Source: Bradyrhizobium diazoefficiens (GTDB lineage Bacteria > Pseudomonadota > Alphaproteobacteria > Rhizobiales > Xanthobacteraceae). Taken from it: a stretch of 64,000 nucleotides of DNA. The translations under genes were made by a program, and so were the position numbers. Below the pieces are notes generated by a model. That model saw only the letters and a program-made list of their open reading frames with translations. It did not search any database and was not told where the DNA came from. Of the stretch, positions 1 through 8,226 are shown piece by piece. The stretch is taken from positions 1-64,000 of the forward strand of contig NZ_JAFCKW010000008.1 in the NCBI RefSeq assembly GCF_018129965.1, read 5' to 3'. Position 1 is the first letter of the stretch, and the number at the start of each line of letters is the position of its first letter.

Positions 1-89
1 CAACCAACAGGCCGCTCGCGAGCGCGCTTGCAAATCGCGCCGTAGCGAGCGGGCGGCCGGCCCGTTACCCCATCTACCGGGGCAGCAGC

Positions 90-2240
90 CTACGCCGCCC
101 GCATGTTGTTGAGGAACGCGTCGATTTCCCCGCGCAGCATGTCGGCTTCGCGGCGCAGTGCATCGGAGGCGCTCAGCACCTCGCCGGCCGCCGCGCCGGC
201 TTCGGCGGAAGCGGTAGAGACGCCGACGATGTTGCTGGAGACCTCGCTGGTTCCGCCGGCCGCATGCTGGATGTTGCGGGCGATCTCGCGGGTGGCCGCG
301 CCCTGTTCCTCGACGGCGGCCGCGATGGTCGTTGTGACGTCGTCGATCTCGCCGATGATCCGACCGATACCCTGGATGGCGCCGACCGCCGAGGTCGTGA
401 CCTGTTGCATGGTGGCGATCTGGGTGCGGATCTCTTCCGTTGCCTTCGCGGTCTGGCTCGCGAGGCTCTTCACCTCGGAGGCGACAACCGCGAAGCCGCG
501 GCCGGCTTCGCCCGCGCGCGCCGCCTCGATGGTGGCGTTGAGCGCCAGCAGATTGGTCTGCGAGGCGATGGTCTGAATCAGATCGACGACGACGCTGATG
601 CGGCTCGCGCTGTCGGCCAGGCTCTGCACCGTGGCATCGGTGGCACCGGCTTCGTCGACCGCCTTCTTGGCGATCGCAGCCGAGGTGACGACCTGCTTGC
701 TGATCTCCTCGATCGAGGACGAGAGCTGCTCGGTGCCCGATGACACGGTCTGAACGTTGACCGAAGTCTCCTCCGCGGCGGAAGCGACCGCATTGACCAG
801 CGCGTTGGACTGGTCGGCCGTGTTCGACATGCTCTGCGCGGTCGACTGCATCGAATTGGCGGACTGGGCGAGGTTGTCGAGCGCGTTGCGCACCGTGCTC
901 TCGAATTCGGCGATCCTCGCCTCCATGCGCGCGGCGCGCTCGGCCTTGGCCGCCCGGTCCTTGTCCTGCTCGCTCGCCATCGCGCGGGCCTCGATCATGC
1001 TTTCGCGGAACACCTGCAAGGTGTTCGCCATCACCGAGATCTCGTCATTGTGATGCTTGGAGCGGTACGTTTCGGTCTCGAGGTCGCCGTTCGCGAGAAG
1101 CTGCATGGATTGATGCAGCGCGCCGATCCGGCGCAAAATGTTGCGGCCGACATAGAGCCAGACGAACAGCGCCGAGCCGACCAGCATCAGCGCGCCCAGC
1201 GCCAGCATGGCGATGGTGGCGAGCGAAATTTCCTGGCGCGCCTGGAAGGTCGACGCATTGGTTTCCTTCTGCACGCCGTCGACGAGCTGCTGCACGCTGA
1301 TGCCGAGGCCGACATTGAGCTTGCGGGTCTCGTCCAGGATGGTCTGGCCATAGTCGATCGAGTCGAGCTCCTTCTGGCGGATCTTGAACACGCCGGTCTT
1401 GCCTTCGCCGAACGCGAACAGCTTCTGGACGGTGTCGCGCATCGCCTGCATCGAGGGGATCTTCGGCAGATCCTCGAGGTTCGACTTGACGCGGTCGCGC
1501 GTCGCCTTGAATTCCTTCTCGATCACCTCCAGCGTGTCGCTGTTGTTCGCCGAGAGCGCCGCCATCATGTCGGCGGCCATCAAATTGCCGTTAGCCGAGA
1601 TCGTTGAGATCTGGGCGACGGTTCGCGCGGCTTCGGTGGCATCGTCGGCGGAGACTTCGGCGGCGCCGAGGATCGCGTTCAGGCGCGTCTGTGCATCGAG
1701 CATCGCGGGGCCGGCCGCGTCGACGAAGGCGAGCTGGGCCTTGCGCAGCGCTTCATACTGCTTGTCGTGCAGCGCGCCGGTGTCGAGCCGTTCACGTGCG
1801 GCCGAGACCAGGCTCTGGGTCGCCTCGTCGATGCTCTTGGCGGTGTCTTGCAGCGCGGTCGCGGTCTGTTTGTCGGCGCCGAGTTCGATGATCTCGCCGA
1901 GCTTGGCCATGGCGAGTTGCTGGATGTCCTTCACGCTCTTGGTGCGCTCGTTCAGCGCCTCGTCGGAAGGCGAAGCGAGCAGGCCCGGACCCTGCGCCGC
2001 GAGCGTCGCGCTCTGCGAGGCGAGTTGAAGACTGGCGGAGAGGCGTGGAATGTCGCGCCCGCTCAAATCCATCATGGTCGAGCCGAGGTGATTGAAGACG
2101 AAGCCGGCACCGGCTGCGATCACGAGGCCCATGCCCGCGATCAAGGCGAAGGCGGCGAACAGGCTGCCGCGCACGCCCCATTTCGGCATCTTGAAGCGAG
2201 GCTTGAAACGGGCAAGGAACCGGCCCAGACGGATCGCCAT
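90..2240 (-). CDS. methyl-accepting chemotaxis protein
   Basis: A 716-residue chemoreceptor of the inner membrane that would signal to CheA/CheW. A first membrane span lies at about residues 26-48 and a second at about 340-363, enclosing a large helical periplasmic sensor of roughly 290 residues. A HAMP segment (about 364-415) follows, then the long coiled-coil signalling domain. The highly conserved hairpin tip is visible around residues 572-592 (EAARAGEAGRGFAVVASEVK). There is no obvious CheR-binding pentapeptide at the C-terminus, which ends FLNNMRAA. The ligand cannot be told from the sequence. The gene stands alone, with no che genes beside it. Family assignment is secure. Confidence 0.95.
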   Translation of the reverse strand: MAIRLGRFLARFKPRFKMPKWGVRGSLFAAFALIAGMGLVIAAGAGFVFNHLGSTMMDLSGRDIPRLSASLQLASQSATLAAQGPGLLASPSDEALNERTKSVKDIQQLAMAKLGEIIELGADKQTATALQDTAKSIDEATQSLVSAARERLDTGALHDKQYEALRKAQLAFVDAAGPAMLDAQTRLNAILGAAEVSADDATEAARTVAQISTISANGNLMAADMMAALSANNSDTLEVIEKEFKATRDRVKSNLEDLPKIPSMQAMRDTVQKLFAFGEGKTGVFKIRQKELDSIDYGQTILDETRKLNVGLGISVQQLVDGVQKETNASTFQARQEISLATIAMLALGALMLVGSALFVWLYVGRNILRRIGALHQSMQLLANGDLETETYRSKHHNDEISVMANTLQVFRESMIEARAMASEQDKDRAAKAERAARMEARIAEFESTVRNALDNLAQSANSMQSTAQSMSNTADQSNALVNAVASAAEETSVNVQTVSSGTEQLSSSIEEISKQVVTSAAIAKKAVDEAGATDATVQSLADSASRISVVVDLIQTIASQTNLLALNATIEAARAGEAGRGFAVVASEVKSLASQTAKATEEIRTQIATMQQVTTSAVGAIQGIGRIIGEIDDVTTTIAAAVEEQGAATREIARNIQHAAGGTSEVSSNIVGVSTASAEAGAAAGEVLSASDALRREADMLRGEIDAFLNNMRAA

Positions 2241-2344
2241 CGAAATTCCCCCACGCGTGATCTTTATATTTTCGCCGTGGAGTATCCCTGGGGCAGGTTA
2301 AAAAATCGCAAGTTGCGCAAAGAGTTGCGCCTTTTCCGCATGGC

Positions 2345-2378
2345 GGAAAAGAAAGGGCCGGCAGAACTGCCGGCCCTT
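2345..2378 (-). terminator. Rho-independent terminator of the outer-membrane protein gene
   Basis: Read on the minus strand, a perfect 12-bp stem (AAGGGCCGGCAG with its complement, 2-nt loop, 2353-2378) is followed by a T-rich run (TTTCTTTTCC) ending near 2345. It lies about 30 bp downstream of the porin stop codon and is oriented to end that transcript. Confidence 0.85.
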
Positions 2379-2407
2379 GATGGTGCAGGAGATTTTCTTC
2401 TGCGTGA

Positions 2408-3133
2408 TCAGTAGCGCGCGAGCCCGGAATTGGCCCAGTTGAAGCGGTAGTTGACGCCCGCCTTGATGGTGTGGTCGTCGGTGGTGAATTTGCCGGTGCC
2501 CGTCAGCGGCCCCCCGGTGAAGCTCGCGTCGCCGAAATTGTAGTACTGGTATTCGGCCTTGGCCGACCAGTTCGGGGCGAACATGTATTCGAGGCCGGCG
2601 CCGACGGTGTAGCCGTTGCGGTGATCGCCCGTGATGACGAAGGCGGTCGGCACGCCGCCGACAGTGACCTTCTCATTGTTGTCGGAATAGGCGTAGCCGC
2701 CCTTCACATAGAGCAGGCCTGGACCCCAGGTGTAGCCGACGCGGCCGGTGATCGAGCCGAGGCCACGCTGGTCGTTGGTGTAGGCGACGCCGCCCGGGAA
2801 CACCGCGCCGACGCTGCCGGAGAGCCAGGAATACTGGCCTTCGACGCCGACCACGAAGTTCGGGTTGAACTGCCAGTCCGCACCGACCTGCACGCCGCCG
2901 AGGAAGCGGCCATTGCCGTTGTTGCCGGTGGAAAGTCCGTTGAAATTGTTGTCGCTGGAGAACGCGCCGCCGAGATGCGCACCGAGGTAGAACCCGGTCC
3001 AGTTGTAGATCGGCGCGGCATAGGCAGGCGCGGGCGCCTTGTAGTAGTTGCGGCTGCCAAGATCGGCACCGATCGCCGGCGCAGCAGCGCCCACCACGAG
3101 CAGCGCAACGGTCGCAAACAGAATCTTCTTCAT
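2408..3133 (-). CDS. outer-membrane beta-barrel protein, Omp25/RopB type
   Basis: A 241-residue small barrel protein. The start is placed at the ATG giving MKKILFATVALL, because this begins a clear signal peptide (cleavage likely after AIGA, residue 22); an ATG six codons upstream is possible. The mature protein begins with a Tyr/Pro/Ala-rich stretch, then WTGFYLGAHLGGAF, the typical opening strand of the rhizobial Omp25/Omp31-like family. Alternating amphipathic strands continue to a C-terminal GVNYRFNW strand. Such proteins are abundant eight-stranded outer-membrane barrels, often several per Bradyrhizobium genome. It is monocistronic, with its own terminator. The specific role is unknown. 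Confidence 0.9.
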   Translation of the reverse strand: MKKILFATVALLVVGAAAPAIGADLGSRNYYKAPAPAYAAPIYNWTGFYLGAHLGGAFSSDNNFNGLSTGNNGNGRFLGGVQVGADWQFNPNFVVGVEGQYSWLSGSVGAVFPGGVAYTNDQRGLGSITGRVGYTWGPGLLYVKGGYAYSDNNEKVTVGGVPTAFVITGDHRNGYTVGAGLEYMFAPNWSAKAEYQYYNFGDASFTGGPLTGTGKFTTDDHTIKAGVNYRFNWANSGLARY

Positions 3134-3354
3134 GGTCTTGAACTCCAACACTTAGGTCCCCGGCAGGCGCTGTCCACGCCGCGTTGGTTTTGCAGATAGC
3201 TCGCTTTTGATGAAAATGCTGTCACATGCATGGCACAGCGACGGCCAACCTAACTTATTGGGCCGTAAATGATTTTTGTGCTTAATGGCGGCTTAAGAAG
3301 TGGTGAAGAAAGGCTTAATCTGGCAGCGCCCAGGTAACTTGCGCGGGCCTTCCG

Positions 3355-3675
3355 TTAACCAAGACGCCGCAGCGCTTCATCGCGCATCTGCTCGCGGAAG
3401 GCCGCGCGCTTTGCGGGCCGGTCTTCCTCGCGCACGTCGTGACGATCGAAGATGTCGAACTTCTCCATGATCGGATAGCGCTCGCTCGCCATCGCGAGCA
3501 CCCTCAGCACCTTGGTCGCAGACGGTGTCGGACCGCTTACCTCCCAGCGCCGGATCGTGTCGGCGCCGCCCTTGTCCGGCAATCCGCAAAGCCTCGCCAT
3601 GTCGCTGGCGGTGAGGTTACGCCCGAGGGCATCGGAGAGGTCGTTGCGCAGTTGCTTCAGTTCGGGGCCGGTCAT
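3355..3675 (-). CDS. small helix-turn-helix domain protein
   Basis: A 106-residue protein starting MTGPELKQLRNDLSDALG. Residues about 5-60 resemble a phage-repressor/XRE-like DNA-binding fold: a helix ending in a recognition-like segment (TASDMARLCGLPDKGGADTIRRWE) and then PSATKVLRVLAMA, as in one-domain helix-turn-helix regulators that sense plasmid or phage context. The C-terminal third is charged and rich in Arg and Glu. It sits alone between the porin and the two small secreted proteins. It could be an orphan regulator; its target is not evident. Confidence in the fold is moderate. Confidence 0.7.
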   Translation of the reverse strand: MTGPELKQLRNDLSDALGRNLTASDMARLCGLPDKGGADTIRRWEVSGPTPSATKVLRVLAMASERYPIMEKFDIFDRHDVREEDRPAKRAAFREQMRDEALRRLG

Positions 3676-3864
3676 GTCGATCGCATTTCGGGGGGAGCTA
3701 CGGAAGGCAATTCACTAGCGCTGATTCGGGTCCATCCGAAGGCAGAGTGCACCACGCGCCCTGGCACCTTCGCCCGTGCACGGAGTTATGATCGGACACC
3801 TATGGACGTTCTCCCGCGAATGGACGTCTGGGTATCGAGCCCCTCGCGAACGAAAGGATCGGCC

Positions 3865-4152
3865 ATGACTGGCGCCAAATTCGCCATTACTGCGCTCATC
3901 ATGGCAGGCTTGCTTGCCGCACCCTTCGCGGCTGACGCCAAGAAACACCGGTCGAGCCGGACCTACAGCACGGGCGTCATGGCTCCGGCCTATGGCGGGG
4001 TCGGAACGCCGACCGCGCAGCCAAGACCGTCTTACGGCTCGTCAGGTCAGACGGTCGGCACGGTGACGGCGCCGTCGGTTGGAACGTACAACTGGCCGTC
4101 GGTCGGCGTCACCAATGCGGTTCCCACCTGGAGCAACACCAATCCGCGATGA
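3865..4152 (+). CDS. small secreted protein, paralogue A
   Basis: A 95-residue protein of unknown function. The start at 3865 follows an AAAGGA ribosome-binding site and opens a good signal peptide (MTGAKFAITALIMAGLLAAP, cleavage near ADA). The mature part is rich in Gly, Ser, Thr, Pro and Tyr with no globular-domain signature. Its last 45 residues (SSGQTVGTVTAPSVGT, then PSVGVTNAVPTW and NTNPR) are nearly repeated in the next gene, so the two are tandem duplicates. The open frame extends upstream to 3439, but that part overlaps the HTH gene antisense and has no coding character. Probably periplasmic or exported. Confidence 0.7.
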   Translation: MTGAKFAITALIMAGLLAAPFAADAKKHRSSRTYSTGVMAPAYGGVGTPTAQPRPSYGSSGQTVGTVTAPSVGTYNWPSVGVTNAVPTWSNTNPR

Positions 4153-4307
4153 TCTCAATCACGTCCGGTTGCCGGCGTCGCCCATGGCGCAATGATGCCG
4201 GAGATCGCCATGACGATGTGTCGGCACATTTTCGCGGCTGTGGAGTTGTCAGCACAAGCGGTTCGACCGGCGACGCGACTTCCGGACCGCTTGCGAAAGG
4301 ATCAGCC

Positions 4308-4577
4308 ATGACGAGAACGAGACGTTTCATCGCCTTACTGACCGCCGCCGGATTTGCGGCATCCCCCTTAACCGCAAGCGCGCAAACGTCGGGAACGGGC
4401 GCGCAAGGCAGCACGCACAGCACCCCCGGAGCGCCGGTGCAGCAGGGCACGATCGGAAGTTCCGGGCAGACCGTCGGGACGGTGACGGCGCCGTCGGTCG
4501 GAACGTCGACCCAGCCCTCCGTCGGCGTGACCAATGCGGTCCCGACCTGGAAAAACACCAATCCGCCGGCCAAGTAG
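4308..4577 (+). CDS. small secreted protein, paralogue B
   Basis: An 89-residue protein. The start at 4308 is preceded by the same GCGAAAGGATCAGCC-type leader as its upstream paralogue, and gives a signal peptide MTRTRRFIALLTAAGFAASP ending near ASA. The mature protein is low-complexity (Gln, Thr, Gly) and then has the shared C-terminal block SSGQTVGTVTAPSVGT, PSVGVTNAVPTW and NTNP. Because the C-terminal half is conserved while the N-terminal mature part differs from paralogue A, the C-terminal half is likely the functional element. No known domain is recognised. It ends 15 bp before the convergent ABC ATPase gene. Confidence 0.7.
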   Translation: MTRTRRFIALLTAAGFAASPLTASAQTSGTGAQGSTHSTPGAPVQQGTIGSSGQTVGTVTAPSVGTSTQPSVGVTNAVPTWKNTNPPAK

Positions 4578-4591
4578 CCGTCGCGATCAGC

Positions 4592-6211
4592 TCACGCTGC
4601 GGGCGCAGGCGCCTTGCGGCCAGGGACCGCCGCCAGCAGCTCCCGCGTATAGGCATGCTCCGGCGCCGCGAAGAGCTGCGCGGTCGGCTTCAGCTCGACG
4701 ATGGCACCGCGCTGCATCACCGCGATGCGATCACAGATTTGCGCGGCGACGCGCAAATCGTGCGTGATGAACAGCATCGACAGGCCAAGGCGGGCCTTGA
4801 GGTCCTCGAGAAGCCGCAACACCTGCGCCTGCACGGAGACGTCGAGCGCGGAGACGGCTTCGTCGGCGACGATGATCTCGGGATCGAGCGCAAGGGCGCG
4901 CGCGATGCCAATGCGCTGGCGCTGGCCGCCGGAGAATTCATGCGGGTAGCGATCGAGTGCGCCGGCATCGAGCCCGACCAGCTTCAGAAGCTCGCGGGCG
5001 CGCTCGAAGGCGACCTTCGGATCGGCGCCGGCGGCAATCGGACCATCGGCGATGATGTGACCGACCTTGCGGCGCGGATTGAGCGAGGCGAACGGATCCT
5101 GGAAGATCATCTGGATGCGATGGCGCTCTGCGCGCAGCGCGCGGCCCGAGAGCGCGGTGAGATCGGTCTGGCCGATCCGCACCGTGCCGCGGTCGGCCTC
5201 GATCAGCCGCATCACCAGACGCGCGACCGACGATTTGCCCGAACCGGATTCGCCGACGAGGCCGAGCGTCTCGCCCTTGAGGATGTTGAAATTGACTTGC
5301 CGCGCGGCATCGACGCGGCGGTCTTCGCGAAACCAGCCGCCTGAGGTGACGTAGGTCTTGTCCAGCCCGATCACCTCGACGGCCCTCGCCTGGTCGTCGA
5401 TAGGCTCGCGCGCCGGCGGGTCCATCGAAGGCACGGCGGCGAGCAGCGCCTTGGTGTAATCGTGCTGCGGATTGTTGAAGACCGTCGCAGCTGGGCCTTC
5501 CTCCACGACCTTGCCATGGCGAAGCACCACGACCTGATCGGCGATGTCCGCAACCACGCCGAAATCATGGGTGATGAACATCACCGCCATGTTGCGATTG
5601 CGCTGCAGGTTGCGGATCAGCTTGAGGATCTGTGCCTGCGTGGTGACGTCGAGCGCGGTGGTCGGCTCGTCTGCGACCAGCACGGCCGGCTCGAGCGCGA
5701 GCGCCATCGCGATCATGGCGCGCTGGCGCTGGCCGCCGGAGAGCTGGTGCGGATAGGCGCGGACGATCCGCTCGGGGTCGGGCAGGCCGACCTCGCGCGC
5801 CAGCGACAGCGCCTTGGCGCGCCGCTCCCTTGGCGTCAGCAGGCCGTGGGCCTCGAACATCTCCGCCATCTGGTCGCCGATCCGCATCAAGGGATTGAGC
5901 GCGGTCATCGGCTCCTGGAAGATCATCGCGAGCCGCCGGCCCCGCAGATCGCGCCAGCCGTCTTCGTTCAGCTTGAGAAGGTCGCGGCCCTCGAACATGA
6001 TCTCGCCGGAGGTGGTGGAGACCGTGTCGGGCAACAGGCCCATCAGCGCATGCGCGCACATCGACTTGCCGGAGCCGGATTCGCCGACCACGCAGACGAT
6101 CTTGCCGGCCCTGAGGTCGAGCGAGATGCCGTCGACGGCAAACGGCCGCTCCGCGCCCTTGGGCAGCGCGATCTGCACATTTTTGATCGAGACTGTCGCT
6201 GGCGCGGTCAT
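4592..6211 (-). CDS. peptide/nickel-type ABC transporter, fused double ATPase
   Basis: A 539-residue ATPase with two complete DppD/DppF-type nucleotide-binding halves in one chain, like YejF and GsiA. The first half has Walker A GESGSGKS (about residues 43-50), signature LSGGQRQRAMIAMALAL and Walker B VLVADEPTTALD. The second half repeats GESGSGKS (about residue 320), FSGGQRQRIGIARALALD and IIVADEAVSALD. The ATG at 6211 is preferred over a TTG two codons upstream because it follows the permease stop by 2 bp and has GAGGGA about 8 bp before it. It powers uptake with the two permeases and the binding protein encoded upstream in the same operon. Confidence 0.93.
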   Translation of the reverse strand: MTAPATVSIKNVQIALPKGAERPFAVDGISLDLRAGKIVCVVGESGSGKSMCAHALMGLLPDTVSTTSGEIMFEGRDLLKLNEDGWRDLRGRRLAMIFQEPMTALNPLMRIGDQMAEMFEAHGLLTPRERRAKALSLAREVGLPDPERIVRAYPHQLSGGQRQRAMIAMALALEPAVLVADEPTTALDVTTQAQILKLIRNLQRNRNMAVMFITHDFGVVADIADQVVVLRHGKVVEEGPAATVFNNPQHDYTKALLAAVPSMDPPAREPIDDQARAVEVIGLDKTYVTSGGWFREDRRVDAARQVNFNILKGETLGLVGESGSGKSSVARLVMRLIEADRGTVRIGQTDLTALSGRALRAERHRIQMIFQDPFASLNPRRKVGHIIADGPIAAGADPKVAFERARELLKLVGLDAGALDRYPHEFSGGQRQRIGIARALALDPEIIVADEAVSALDVSVQAQVLRLLEDLKARLGLSMLFITHDLRVAAQICDRIAVMQRGAIVELKPTAQLFAAPEHAYTRELLAAVPGRKAPAPAA

Positions 6212-6213
6212 GA

Positions 6214-7053
6214 TCAACGTCCCTCGCGCGACAGGCGCGGGTTAAGCGCGTCGTTGAGGCCCTCGCCGATCAGGTTGAGACCGAGCACCGAAATCAGGAT
6301 GGCGACGCCGGGGAACACCGTGATCCACCAGGCCTGGCGGATCACGGTGCGGCCGGCGCCGACCATGTAGCCCCAGGAGATCAGATTGGGATCGCCGAGG
6401 CCGAGGAAGGCCAGCGAGGACTCCAGCAGGATCGCTGTCGCCACCATCAGCGAGGCCAGCACGATCACCGGCGACAATGCGTTGGGCAGGATCTCGCGCA
6501 GGATGATCCAGCTGTTGCTCTGGCCGGTGACGACGGCCGCCTGGACGTATTCCCGCGTGCGCAGCGACAGAACCTCGCCGCGGACGAGGCGGGCGACCGG
6601 CGGCCAGCTCACCACCGCGATCGAGGCGACGATCGAATAGATCGACGGCTGCAGGATCGCGACCAGCACGATGGCCAGCGCGAAGCTCGGGATGGTCTGG
6701 AAGAACTCGGTGAAGCGCATCAGGGCATCGTCGACCTTGCCGCCGAAATAGCCGGCCATGGCGCCGATCGGCACGCCGACGACGAGCGCGACCAGCGTCG
6801 AGACGAGGCCCACGAGCAGCGACACGCGTGCACCAAAGATCATGCCGGCGAACACGTCTCGGCCGAGCGCGTCGGTGCCGAGCGGGACGGTCGAGAGCGT
6901 GAAGGGCGGCAGGAAAGGCCGCTGCACCATCCGCCAGGGCGAGTTCGGAAACAGCATCGGCCCGAACACCGCGACCGAGATTGCGAGCAACAGGATGAAG
7001 AGCCCGATGACGCCGCTCGGGCTCTTCAACATCGATTTCCAGAACTGTTTCAT
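6214..7053 (-). CDS. ABC transporter permease, DppC/OppC type
   Basis: A 279-residue inner-membrane permease. A first membrane span (GVIGLFILLLAISVAVFGPM) is followed by a periplasmic loop and five further spans. The ATPase-coupling EAA loop is seen as EYVQAAVVTGQSNSWIILRE before ILPN. Start ATG at 7053 overlaps the stop of the upstream permease gene in ATGA, so the two are translationally coupled. The frame stays open upstream to 7536, but that part is a shadow of the other permease. It pairs with the DppB-type subunit to form the channel. Confidence 0.93.
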   Translation of the reverse strand: MKQFWKSMLKSPSGVIGLFILLLAISVAVFGPMLFPNSPWRMVQRPFLPPFTLSTVPLGTDALGRDVFAGMIFGARVSLLVGLVSTLVALVVGVPIGAMAGYFGGKVDDALMRFTEFFQTIPSFALAIVLVAILQPSIYSIVASIAVVSWPPVARLVRGEVLSLRTREYVQAAVVTGQSNSWIILREILPNALSPVIVLASLMVATAILLESSLAFLGLGDPNLISWGYMVGAGRTVIRQAWWITVFPGVAILISVLGLNLIGEGLNDALNPRLSREGR

Positions 7054-8021
7054 GAGGCGAATTCGATGCGCGGATCGACCAGGCGATAGACGAGGTCGGT
7101 GATGAGGTTGAAGATCAGGACCATGACCGAGCAGGTCACGAAGACGCCGAGCAGCAGATTGTAGTCGCGCTGCAGCAGCGCGTCGTACATCAGTCGCCCG
7201 ATGCCGGGCCAGGCGAACACGGTCTCGGTGATGACGGCGCCGCCGATCAGGGTGCCGGCATGCACGCCGGCGAGCGTCACGACCGGCAGCAGCGCGTTGC
7301 GCAGCACATGGCGGCGCTGGATCACGGCATTGGAGAGGCCTTTGGCGCGCGCCGTCTTGACGAAGTCGAGCCGCTTCACCTCCAGCATCGAGGCACGCGT
7401 CATGCGGGTATAGGTCGCCATGAAGAACAGGCCGAGCGTCATCGCCGGCATGACCAGATGCCTTGCGACGTCGACCACATGGGCGAAGCCTGTGAGGTTG
7501 GCGCCGACCGTGTCGTAGCCGAAGCTCGGCAGCCAATCCATGGTGACCGAGAACAACAGGATGCCCATCAGCGCCACCCAGAAGATCGGCATGGCATAGA
7601 AGATCAGTGCAAAGACGGTGATGGCCGTATCGAGGACCGTTCCGGCAAACCGCGCGGCAAAGGTGCCGAACAGCACACCGAGCATCAGCGAGATCGCGAA
7701 TGCCGTCAGCGTCAGCAGCAGCGTCGCCGGCAGCCGTTCCATGATCAGCTTCGCGACCGGCGCCTGCTGGCGGAACGAGAAGCCGAGGTCGAGGGTGACG
7801 ACGCCCTTGACGTAGATGAAGAGCTGCTCGGGCAGCGGCTTGTCGAGGCCGAACTTTTCCCGGAGCTGCTTGACAAAGACCTGGTCACTGGCCCCGGCCT
7901 CGCCGGCCATCACGACCGCGGGGTCGCCCGGCGCAAGCCGGATCAGGAAGAAATTGAGGACGATGATCGCGAGCAGCACGATCACGCCCTTCACGACACG
8001 CTGAGCGACGAAGGAGAGCAT
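7050..8021 (-). CDS. ABC transporter permease, DppB/OppB type
   Basis: A 323-residue permease with six predicted spans and the typical N-terminal LNFFLIRLAPGDPAVVMAGE motif of the DppB family. The coupling loop reads DFVKTARAKGLSNAVIQRRH, followed by LRNALLP. It overlaps the DppC-type gene by 4 bp. The 205 bp separating it from the binding-protein gene contain a palindromic repeat, so part of the transcript may be processed or attenuated there. Confidence 0.93.
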   Translation of the reverse strand: MLSFVAQRVVKGVIVLLAIIVLNFFLIRLAPGDPAVVMAGEAGASDQVFVKQLREKFGLDKPLPEQLFIYVKGVVTLDLGFSFRQQAPVAKLIMERLPATLLLTLTAFAISLMLGVLFGTFAARFAGTVLDTAITVFALIFYAMPIFWVALMGILLFSVTMDWLPSFGYDTVGANLTGFAHVVDVARHLVMPAMTLGLFFMATYTRMTRASMLEVKRLDFVKTARAKGLSNAVIQRRHVLRNALLPVVTLAGVHAGTLIGGAVITETVFAWPGIGRLMYDALLQRDYNLLLGVFVTCSVMVLIFNLITDLVYRLVDPRIEFAS

Positions 8022-8070
8022 CTAGGGAGTCATATGGTAATGTGACCTCAAGCCACAGAGACGGATGAAC

Positions 8071-8215
8071 TCCCTCGCCCCGCTTGCGGGGAGAGGGTTG
8101 GGGTGAGGGGGGCTCTCCACGGGGCCGGTGATAGGTGAGTTCGCGGAGACTCCCCCTCAACCGAATGTGCGCCTGGCGCACATTCGACCTCTCCCCGCAA
8201 GCGGGGAGAGGTGAA
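8071..8215. repeat. intergenic palindromic repeat, family A copy 1
   Basis: Two inverted copies of CTCGCCCCGCTTGCGGGGAG-like palindromes flank a variable core containing GGGTGAGGGGGGCTCTCCAC. It lies between the binding-protein and permease genes of one operon. Related copies occur at 12957, 44070, 46148 and 49976. Confidence 0.8.
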
Positions 8216-8226
8216 GGAATGGCTCC

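Noticed and set aside
1..89. A gene or clear terminator at the left edge.
   Set aside because: Only a GC-rich stretch with weak hairpins; no frame or T run supports either.
6214..7536. A 440-residue reading of the DppC-type permease.
   Set aside because: The first 161 residues are Arg/His/Ala-rich shadow of the DppB-type gene; the true start is at 7053.
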